From assembly GCA_016704535.1 (NCBI GenBank), contig JADIZZ010000003.1:62001-126000 (forward strand): DNA of 64,000 nucleotides. Direction: 5' to 3'. Below are positions 36,338 to 43,281 of this stretch, in pieces. Origin of the DNA: Betaproteobacteria bacterium (GTDB taxonomy: Bacteria; Pseudomonadota; Gammaproteobacteria; Burkholderiales; Burkholderiaceae_C). A program made the position numbers and the translations under genes. The first letter of the stretch is position 1. Every line of letters starts with the position of its first letter. The notes beneath the pieces were generated by a model, which was given only the letters and a program-made list of their open reading frames with translations, was not told the DNA's origin and did not search any database.

Positions 36338-36894
36338 CCACGGGCACCGCTGCACCACGCAAGTACAAGGTGGCCACGGTGTCGCTGGCCGGTTGTTTCG
36401 GCTGCCACATGTCCTTCCTGGACATCGACGAGCGGCTGCTCGAACTGCTGCAGCACGTGGTCTTCGACCGCTCGCCCCTCACCGACATCAAGCAGGTCGG
36501 GCCTTGTGACATCGGACTCGTCGAGGGTGGTCTGTGCAATTCCGAGAACGTGGAGGTGCTCCGCGACTTCCGCGCCCACTGCAAGACGCTGGTGGCCGTG
36601 GGCGCCTGCGCCATCAACGGCGGCCTGCCGGCACAGCGCAACCACCTCGACCTGGCCGACGTGCTGGCCGAGGTCTACCGCTCGCGCCCGGGCCTGGCCC
36701 AGGGCAGCGGCATCCCCAACGACCCCGAACTGCCGCTGCCGCTGAACCAGGTGCACCCCATCCACGAGGTGGTGCAGGTGGACTATGTGCTGCCGGGCTG
36801 CCCGCCGTCGGCCGACGCCATCTGGGCCTTCGTCAACGACCTGCTGGCCGGCCGCACGCCGCACCTGGGCCACGGGCTGCTGCGCTACGACTGA
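36334..36894 (+). CDS. hoxY: NAD-reducing hydrogenase small subunit HoxY
   Basis: 186 residues, small [NiFe] hydrogenase subunit of group 3d. Cysteines for the proximal [4Fe-4S] cluster are in LAGCFGCHMSFLD, VGACAINGG and LPGCPPS. There is no Tat signal, as expected for a cytoplasmic enzyme. It forms the hydrogenase dimer with HoxH. Confidence 0.94.
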   Translation: MTTGTAAPRKYKVATVSLAGCFGCHMSFLDIDERLLELLQHVVFDRSPLTDIKQVGPCDIGLVEGGLCNSENVEVLRDFRAHCKTLVAVGACAINGGLPAQRNHLDLADVLAEVYRSRPGLAQGSGIPNDPELPLPLNQVHPIHEVVQVDYVLPGCPPSADAIWAFVNDLLAGRTPHLGHGLLRYD

Positions 36895-36906
36895 AGGGGC
36901 ACGACG

Positions 36907-38403
36907 ATGAGCTTCGCACTCGAAACCGCCGCCGATGCGTCGACGCTGCGCCGCGTCGCCATCGACCCGCTGTCTCGCGTGGAAGGCCACGGCAAGGTGA
37001 CGCTGCTGCTGGACCGCGAAAACCACGTGCAGCAGGCGCGGCTGCACATCGTCGAGTTCCGCGGCTTCGAGGCCTTCATCGAGGGCCGGCCCTACTGGGA
37101 AGTGCCGGTGATGGTGCAGCGGCTGTGCGGCATCTGCCCGGTGTCGCACCACCTCGCGGCGTCGAAGGCCATGGACCGCATCGTCGGCGTGCGCGAGATG
37201 ACGCCCAGCGCCGTGAAGCTGCGCCGGCTCATGCACTACGGCCAGATGCTGCAGTCGCATGCGCTGCACTTCTTCCACCTGTCGTCGCCCGACCTGCTGT
37301 TCGGCTTCGATTCCGAGGTCTCGCGGCGCAACATCGTCGGCGTGGTGGCAGCCCACCCCGACATCGCCCGGCAGGGCGTGATGCTGCGCAAGTTCGGCCA
37401 GGAGGTGATCCGCGCCACCGCAGGCAAGCGTGTGCACGGCACGGGCTCGGTACCCGGCGGCATGAACAAGCACCTGAGTGCCACCGACCGCACGCTGCTG
37501 CGGGCCGATCTGCCCCAGGTACTGGGCTGGGCCCGCCAGGCGGTGGCCATCGTCAAGCAGCTGCATGCGTCGCAGCCGGCGCTTTACAACGGCTTCGCGT
37601 CGTTCCGCGCGCCGATGATGTCGCTGGTGGCCCCTGACGGCGCCATGGACCTGTACGAAGGCGTCATCCGCGTGCGCGACGCCGCAGGGAAGATCATCGT
37701 CGACGGCGTGGCCGACCAGGACTATCTGGACCTCATCGAAGAGGAGGTCAAGCCCTGGAGCTACATGAAGTTCCCCTACCTGAAGAGCCTGGGCCCAGAG
37801 GCTGGCTGGTACCGCGTGGGCCCGCTGGCGCGGGTGCAGAACTGCGACTTCATCCCCAGCCCGCTGGCCGAGACCGAACGCCTCGAATTCGTGGCCTGGG
37901 GCCAGGGCGAACCGGTGCACGCGACGCTGGCCTACCACTGGGCGCGGATGATCGAGCTGCTGCACGCCGCGGAGGTGATCGCCACGCTGCTGGACGACCC
38001 GGACCTGATGGACGGCGACCTGATGGCCGGCGGCATGCGCCGGAGCGAGGGCGTGGGCATCATCGAGGCACCGCGCGGCACGCTCATCCATCACTACCGC
38101 GTGGGCGACAACGACCTCGTCACCATGTGCAACCTGATCGTGTCCACCACGCACAACAACCAGGCCATGAACGAGGCCGTGCGCTCGGTGGCGCGCGACT
38201 ACCTCGACGGCCACGAGCTGACCGAGGGCCTGCTCAACCACATCGAGGTGGCAATCCGCGCCTACGACCCCTGCCTGTCGTGCGCCACGCATGCGCTGGG
38301 CCAGATGCCGCTGGAAGTGACACTGCGCGCCGCCGACGGCAGCGAGCTCGACCGCGTGCAGCGTTCGCCGCAGGGCGGCTTCATGCGGCCGGCCGCGGCC
38401 TGA
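36907..38403 (+). CDS. hoxH: NAD-reducing hydrogenase large subunit HoxH
   Basis: 498 residues. Nickel ligands are in L1 (RLCGICPVSHH, near residue 74) and L2 (DPCLSCATH, near 457). About 36 residues follow the L2 histidine and would be removed by the HoxW protease during maturation. AAGGGG precedes the ATG. With HoxFUY it interconverts H2 and NADH in the cytoplasm; under oxygen limitation it can release excess electrons as H2. No hyp maturation genes are in the window. Confidence 0.95.
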   Translation: MSFALETAADASTLRRVAIDPLSRVEGHGKVTLLLDRENHVQQARLHIVEFRGFEAFIEGRPYWEVPVMVQRLCGICPVSHHLAASKAMDRIVGVREMTPSAVKLRRLMHYGQMLQSHALHFFHLSSPDLLFGFDSEVSRRNIVGVVAAHPDIARQGVMLRKFGQEVIRATAGKRVHGTGSVPGGMNKHLSATDRTLLRADLPQVLGWARQAVAIVKQLHASQPALYNGFASFRAPMMSLVAPDGAMDLYEGVIRVRDAAGKIIVDGVADQDYLDLIEEEVKPWSYMKFPYLKSLGPEAGWYRVGPLARVQNCDFIPSPLAETERLEFVAWGQGEPVHATLAYHWARMIELLHAAEVIATLLDDPDLMDGDLMAGGMRRSEGVGIIEAPRGTLIHHYRVGDNDLVTMCNLIVSTTHNNQAMNEAVRSVARDYLDGHELTEGLLNHIEVAIRAYDPCLSCATHALGQMPLEVTLRAADGSELDRVQRSPQGGFMRPAAA

Positions 38404-38417
38404 CCGAGCGCGGCCGC

Positions 38418-38885
38418 ATGCCGGCGCCGCTGCTCGTCTTCGGCTGGGGCAATGCCAGCCGCGGCGACGATGCGCTGGGCCCGCTGTTCGTGCAGCGGCT
38501 GCCGCTGCTGCTGAACGCGGGGCAGCGCCGTCGTGTGGAACTGCTGGAGGACTACCAGTTGCAGGTCGAGCACGTGCTGGACCTGGCTGGCCGCCATCGC
38601 GTGCTCTTTGTCGACGCCAGCGTCGATGCCAACGGCGACGCGACAGCACCCTTCGCCGTGGCGCCGGTGGTGGCCGCCCAGGCCGCGCGCGCGGCCAGCC
38701 ATGCACTGACGCCCGCCGAGCTGCTGCGCGTGTACCGGCAGACGACCGGGAGCGATGCACCGCCGTGCACGCTGCTGGCCATCCGCGGCGAATGCTTCGG
38801 GCTCGGCGAGCCCGTGAGCGACGCAGCGGCATCGAACCTCGATGCTGCCCTGCACTGGGCGCGCGGCTGGGTCGGCGGATCCTGA
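38418..38885 (+). CDS. hoxW: hydrogenase maturation protease HoxW
   Basis: 155 residues, HyaD/HycI-type endopeptidase. The nickel-sensing start VFGWGNASRGDDALGP and the following DYQLQVEH and VDASVD carry the acidic residues and His that read the HoxH active site. It trims the HoxH C-terminus. The frame is open upstream within hoxH; the ATG at 38418, 14 bases after the hoxH stop, gives the family N-terminus. Confidence 0.88.
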   Translation: MPAPLLVFGWGNASRGDDALGPLFVQRLPLLLNAGQRRRVELLEDYQLQVEHVLDLAGRHRVLFVDASVDANGDATAPFAVAPVVAAQAARAASHALTPAELLRVYRQTTGSDAPPCTLLAIRGECFGLGEPVSDAAASNLDAALHWARGWVGGS

Positions 38886-38913
38886 GCCAAGGAGCCGCGG
38901 CGCGGTCGGGCTG

Positions 38914-40140
38914 TCAGCCTGGCGGCGCAGGTTCGGCGGCCGGCAGGGGCATGCGCACGGTGACCCGCTCGCCGCCGCGCCCCGTGGCGGCGACGGCCAG
39001 CGTGCAGCCCAGCAGGTGCGCCGTCTCGCGCAGCGCCGTCCAGCGTTCGGGCCCGGGCGCAGCGGGCTCGCCGCCCGACGATGGCCGGCGCTGGGCCTGC
39101 ATCGTCAGCAGGCGGGCATCGGGCGCGTCGCACAGGTCGATGCGCAGGCTGCCCAGCCCGGGCTGGCCGGCCAGCAGGGGCAGGCAGGCCTGCAGCAGGC
39201 GATAGAGCGTGACTGCGGCGGGGTCTCCCGGTGCAGGGTCGCCCGCCGTCATACGCAGCCTGAGCTTGACCCCGTACTGGCGCGCCGAGCGCCGCGCCAG
39301 CGACTCGACGGCGGCGGCCAGCCCCAGGTCGTCGAGCATCAGCGGGCGCAGGTCGCCGGCCATGCGGCGCACCGAGGCCACCGCCTCGTCGAGCGTTTGC
39401 AGCATCGCGGCGAGTTCGGTTTCGGACACGGCCGCGGGGGCCCGGGTGGCCAGGTTCATCTTCAGTGCGCTCAGGCGCTGGCCCAGGTCATCGTGCAGTT
39501 CGCGGGCGACGCGGTGCCGGTCGGCCTCCTGACCGGCCACCACCTGCAGCGCGGCGCGGCGGTTGGCCTCGGCCAGCCGGTGCAGGGTGATGTCGGTCAG
39601 CGTGACGCGCAGGCTGGCCGGTTCGTCGCTGCGGGCCGCCTGCAGGCCGTCGAGTTGGCATTCGAGAACATGGCCATCGCGTCGGCGGAAGCGCAGCTCG
39701 ATGCGCCAGGGCGCGGCCTGCCGGAATGCGTCCTCGAGGAACAGGTGCCAGCGGTCGGCGTCGGGCGCCATCATGAAGGCCGACAAGGGGCGACGTGCCA
39801 GGCCGTCGGTCGCGTGGTCCAGCAGCCGGGCCGCTGTCTGGTTGAACTCCAGGATGCGCCCGCGGCTGTCGAGCGTGAGGTAACCGACCGGGGCGCGGTC
39901 ATAGAGGTCGCGGTAGCGGTCGCGTGAGCCGACCAGTTCCAGCTGCATGCGGCGCAGCTCGTGGTTCTGCAACTCCAGTTCGCGCTGATGCGCCTGCAGC
40001 GCGTGCAGCAGGCTCGCCGAAATGGGCGAACCTGCGGCGTCCGACACTGCCGCACCGTGGCTGCCGGCCACGTTGAAGTCGCTTCCCATGCTTGCCTCGC
40101 TGACCACCCGCGGGCCGATTTCGTTCTGCCAAGTCGCCAT
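38914..40140 (-). CDS. PAS sensor histidine kinase (NarX type) with degenerate ATPase domain
   Basis: 408 residues, soluble. A predicted coiled coil (about 45-75) is followed by a PAS domain (75-190) and a HisKA_3 dimerisation domain with the phospho-accepting His in ARELHDDLGQRL (near 212). In the C-terminal HATPase region the N-box asparagine motif is replaced (LLQACLPLLAG) and no DxGxG motif is seen. It can probably be phosphorylated but may not bind ATP, perhaps working with the intact kinase at 41510. It is divergent from a Crp/Fnr gene. Confidence 0.8.
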   Translation of the reverse strand: MATWQNEIGPRVVSEASMGSDFNVAGSHGAAVSDAAGSPISASLLHALQAHQRELELQNHELRRMQLELVGSRDRYRDLYDRAPVGYLTLDSRGRILEFNQTAARLLDHATDGLARRPLSAFMMAPDADRWHLFLEDAFRQAAPWRIELRFRRRDGHVLECQLDGLQAARSDEPASLRVTLTDITLHRLAEANRRAALQVVAGQEADRHRVARELHDDLGQRLSALKMNLATRAPAAVSETELAAMLQTLDEAVASVRRMAGDLRPLMLDDLGLAAAVESLARRSARQYGVKLRLRMTAGDPAPGDPAAVTLYRLLQACLPLLAGQPGLGSLRIDLCDAPDARLLTMQAQRRPSSGGEPAAPGPERWTALRETAHLLGCTLAVAATGRGGERVTVRMPLPAAEPAPPG

Positions 40141-40185
40141 CCTAGAAGGTCAGAGTGGCAGTGTCGGCGGGGAAGTCCCGGGCCG

Positions 40186-40226
40186 TTGACCGTACTCAAC
40201 GCTGCGCCGATGCGACGCGCAAGAAT
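40186..40226 (+). promoter_or_regulatory. FNR-type class II promoter of Crp/Fnr regulator gene
   Basis: Perfect dyad TTGACCGTACTCAA (40186-40199). The -10-like AAGAAT (40221-40226) is exactly 28.5 bp from the centre; predicted start is about 40233, leaving a leader of nearly 200 nt. The minus-strand side, toward the histidine kinase, has no comparable hexamer. Confidence 0.7.
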
Positions 40227-40428
40227 GCCTGCTCCTACGGCGCCTTCGAGGGGGTCGGACATCTCCTGCCGGGGGTAGGAGTCCTCCGGCGGCGCCCGGC
40301 GAATCCACCGACGAGGCACTTCAGCCCGCGCCGACTGCACAAGGCCCGTCCAGGCTGAGAAGCTACAGGCATCCGAGCACGTCACGCGAGGCCGCATGAG
40401 CGGCCCGTGCAGGAACCAGGAGATGCCC

Positions 40429-41262
40429 GTGAGCATGGTCCATGCCAATTCAGCCGCCCTGTCGGGTGCGCCGGCTTTCCCTTCGCATGGCCTGCATCTG
40501 CAGGCCGCCGATACCGCGGCGGGTTCGCTCGCCGACCTCGTACGGCTGATGGGGATGGCGCTGCCCGAGGGTGCCGACGCCGTCAGTGCCGGGCGCATCC
40601 CGTTGCGTCGCTTGCACGAAGGTGCAACGCTGCTGTTCGAAGGCGGCCGCGGCCGCGCAATCTACGTGCTGCGCTGCGGCAGCACCAAGACCGTGAAGAC
40701 GCAGGAGGACGGCTACGAGCAGGTGCTTGGCTTCCAGCATGCCGGCGACGTGCTGGGTTTCGAGGCGTTGCACGACGGGGTGCACGCCGCCAGCGTGGTG
40801 GCGCTGGAGGACTCCAGCGTCTATGTGCTCGCCGCCGACGACCTGCCTCACTTGCGCCGGTTGTGCCCGCTGTTCACCGACGCGCTGGAACTGGCGATGA
40901 GCCGCCAATTGCTGCACGCCGAGGCCTCCGCCGGGCTGATGTCGGCCGTGGCTTCGGAAGCGCGGCTGGCGCGCTTCGTGTTGTGGTGGTCCGAACGCAT
41001 GGCGGGCATCGGCCGTTCCACCCGCCGGCTGCACCTGCGCATGGGTCGCCGCGACATCGCCAGCTTCCTGGGGGTGGCGCATGCCACCGTCAGCCGCTCC
41101 TTCACCGCGTTGGCCGATTCGGGCTGCCTGCGGGTGGACAACCGCGACCTCGAGATCCTCGACTTCGCCGCGCTGCGTGCGCTGGCGCGCAACACGCGCG
41201 GACCGTATGCCGAGCCACCCAGCCATCGAGGTGAAGCGGTCGCGCAGCAGGCTGCTTTCTGA
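40429..41262 (+). CDS. Crp/Fnr family regulator without Fe-S cysteines
   Basis: About 277 residues. A cyclic-nucleotide-binding-like beta-roll (about 60-175) precedes a Crp-type helix-turn-helix with ASFLGVAHATVSRSFTAL (near 220). The N-terminal cysteine cluster of FNR is absent; the few cysteines are scattered. It is thus more like Dnr or FixK types that sense NO or act by level. The recognition helix reads H-A-T-V-S-R, keeping FNR's Ser-Arg but with Ala where FNR has Glu. A GTG at 40429 is best spaced from AGGAG; ATG 40435 is possible. Confidence 0.82.
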   Translation: MSMVHANSAALSGAPAFPSHGLHLQAADTAAGSLADLVRLMGMALPEGADAVSAGRIPLRRLHEGATLLFEGGRGRAIYVLRCGSTKTVKTQEDGYEQVLGFQHAGDVLGFEALHDGVHAASVVALEDSSVYVLAADDLPHLRRLCPLFTDALELAMSRQLLHAEASAGLMSAVASEARLARFVLWWSERMAGIGRSTRRLHLRMGRRDIASFLGVAHATVSRSFTALADSGCLRVDNRDLEILDFAALRALARNTRGPYAEPPSHRGEAVAQQAAF

Positions 41263-41319
41263 CCGGGCGGGCGCTCAGCCCGTGACGCGCCCGGGGCCAC
41301 GCCCTTGCCCCCGGTGTTC

Positions 41320-41360
41320 TTGACAGGGGTCAAGCCGGGGGCCGGATTTGGTCGCATGAT
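41320..41360 (+). promoter_or_regulatory. FNR-type class II promoter of histidine kinase/response regulator operon
   Basis: Perfect dyad TTGACAGGGGTCAA (41320-41333). The -10-like CATGAT (41355-41360) is exactly 28.5 bp from the centre; predicted start is about 41367. Confidence 0.7.
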
Positions 41361-41424
41361 GAAACCGAAGCGGCCTTCGAGACTGTGACGCTGTCGTCTT
41401 GCTGGCTTGCCAGGGGAGCATTTC

Positions 41425-41466
41425 ATGCAAGACGATTTCGCGGTTCGTTTGCCGCGGCAGTCATGA
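41425..41466 (+). CDS. possible 13-codon leader ORF upstream of histidine kinase
   Basis: AGGGGAG stands 7 bases ahead of an ATG that opens 13 codons (MQDDFAVRLPRQS) ending in TGA at 41464. The ribosome site is better than that of the kinase gene itself, which begins 44 bases later in another frame. It could be a regulatory leader peptide, or the displaced N-terminus of the kinase after a frameshift. Confidence 0.35.
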   Translation: MQDDFAVRLPRQS

Positions 41467-41509
41467 GGCGGGCGCCTTGGAACCACTGAAGCTCCGCCCG
41501 CCAGGACAC

Positions 41510-42583
41510 ATGCCGACAGGTGCGGACGAGGCTGACCTGCCCATGCGGCAGTTCGTGGCCGTCATCGACCTGCTGCCGACGGCGATCTGGGTCGCCGAAG
41601 GCGACCATATACGCCATGCCAACGCAGCGGCCGTGCGCCTGATGAATGCCGCGTCGGAAGACGAGGTCGCGGGTCGGCCCGTGTACGCGATGCTGCACAC
41701 GGAAGCCCACGACGAGTTGCGGCGCCAGACCGCGGCCGCGTTGGCCAAGCCGGGCGAGCCGGGCATGTTGCACGCCACGCTGCGCCGCCCCGGGGGCACG
41801 CCCTGCGAGGTGGAAATCGCGCTCACGGCGCTGCCCGATCATGGCCGCACGACAGTGCAGATGGTGATCCACGACGTCACCCAGCGCCAGCGCGAGTTGC
41901 TGGAACTGCAGGAATCGCGGCAGGCGCTGCGGCGCCTGTCGGCGAACATCGTCGAAGGCCGCGAGGCCGAACGCCGACGCATTGCGCGCGAACTGCACGA
42001 CGAACTCGGCCAGGGCCTCAGTGCACTGAAGCTGGAACTCAGCGCCTGCGTCGACGATACGCTGCCGGCGCGCCATCGCGAACGTGTGCACAGCATGCTC
42101 AAGCGCATGGACGAGATCGTGGCCGCGGTGCGCCGCATCGCGGTGGACCTGCGGCCGCAGATGCTCGACGACCTGGGCCTCGGCGCCGCCGTCGAGTGGC
42201 TGGTGCAGGACTTCGCCCGCCGTGCCGGGCTGCGCTGCGAGACGCACATCGACGACGTCGGCGTACTCGGCGACAGCGTCGCCACGGCCCTCTACCGCAT
42301 GGTGCAGGAGGCGCTGACCAACGTGCTGCGGCACGCCCAGGCCACCGATGTGGCCGTCGAACTGTGCCTGCGCGACGGGCGTGTGCGTCTGAGCGTGCGC
42401 GACAACGGTGTCGGTCTGCAGGACGAGCGTATGCCGCGCGACAGCCAGTTCGGCCTGCTCGGCATGCAGGAACGTGCCGACATGTTGGGCGGGCAGTTGC
42501 AGCTGACCTCGACCCAGGGTGGCGGCACCTGCGTGTGCATGGAGCTGCCCCTGCAAGTGCCGCAGGGCACCCGACGGCCATGA
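41510..42583 (+). CDS. PAS sensor histidine kinase (NarX/DegS type)
   Basis: About 357 residues, no membrane segment. A PAS domain (about 15-125, with LLPTAIWVAEGDHIRHAN) is followed by HisKA_3 with His in ARELHDELGQGLSALKLEL and a complete HATPase domain with N-box QEALTNVLRHA and DNGVGL. It should autophosphorylate and pass phosphate to the coupled response regulator. The frame is open to 41399; the ATG at 41510 after AGGA is preferred. An FNR-type promoter lies 150 bp upstream. The signal is unknown; the PAS could bind haem, flavin or nothing. Confidence 0.85.
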   Translation: MPTGADEADLPMRQFVAVIDLLPTAIWVAEGDHIRHANAAAVRLMNAASEDEVAGRPVYAMLHTEAHDELRRQTAAALAKPGEPGMLHATLRRPGGTPCEVEIALTALPDHGRTTVQMVIHDVTQRQRELLELQESRQALRRLSANIVEGREAERRRIARELHDELGQGLSALKLELSACVDDTLPARHRERVHSMLKRMDEIVAAVRRIAVDLRPQMLDDLGLGAAVEWLVQDFARRAGLRCETHIDDVGVLGDSVATALYRMVQEALTNVLRHAQATDVAVELCLRDGRVRLSVRDNGVGLQDERMPRDSQFGLLGMQERADMLGGQLQLTSTQGGGTCVCMELPLQVPQGTRRP

Positions 42584-43260
42584 ACGAGCTCCCGGGCGCG
42601 GCACTGAGGCTGCTGATCGTCGACGACCACGCCATCGTGCGCGAAGGCCTCAAGCGTGTGCTCGAAAGCACGGCCGCCGGCTGGCAAGTGGCCGAGGCCG
42701 ATGGCGGCTTCCAGGCGCTGGACCTGCTGCGCCGCCAGGCCTTCGACCTGGCCATCGTCGACCTGTCCATGCCCGACATGAACGGCCTGGAACTGCTGCG
42801 GCGCGTGCGCGCGGAATACCCGCAGATGAAGGTGCTGATCCTGAGCATGCACGCCGAGGAGCAGTACGCGGTGCGGGCCTTCAAGGCAGGAGCCAACGGT
42901 TATGTCACCAAGGACAGCGCGGCGCGTGAACTCGCCGCCGCGGTGCGCAAGGTGGCCGGTGGTGGCGCCTACGTCAGCGATGTGCTGGCCGAGAGCCTGG
43001 TGCTGCACCTGAACGGCGCGCGCGACACGCCGGCCCATGCCCACCTCAGCGACCGTGAACTCGAGGTGCTGCGTCGCCTGGTGGCGGGCGAACGCCCGAC
43101 CGACATCGCGCACGCGCTGCACCTGTCGGTGAAGACTGTGAGCACGCACAAGAGCCGCATCCAGGCCAAGTTGCAGCTGCCGACGACGGCCGCGCTCATA
43201 CGCTATGGCGTTGAGCAGGGCCTGGGCACGGATACCAACGCGCCCGCACCCGGGCCTTGA
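42580..43260 (+). CDS. NarL/LuxR-type response regulator
   Basis: 226 residues. The receiver domain has the acidic pair in LLIVDDHAIV, the phospho-acceptor Asp61 in AIVDLSMPDMNG and Lys in YVTKDS. The C-terminal LuxR helix-turn-helix is LSDRELEVLRRL... with HLSVKTVSTHKSRI. The ATG overlaps the kinase stop (ATGA). It is the likely partner of the upstream kinase, and perhaps also of the degenerate kinase at 38914. Confidence 0.9.
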   Translation: MNELPGAALRLLIVDDHAIVREGLKRVLESTAAGWQVAEADGGFQALDLLRRQAFDLAIVDLSMPDMNGLELLRRVRAEYPQMKVLILSMHAEEQYAVRAFKAGANGYVTKDSAARELAAAVRKVAGGGAYVSDVLAESLVLHLNGARDTPAHAHLSDRELEVLRRLVAGERPTDIAHALHLSVKTVSTHKSRIQAKLQLPTTAALIRYGVEQGLGTDTNAPAPGP

Positions 43261-43281
43261 CCGCCCGCACTACCGCCATGT

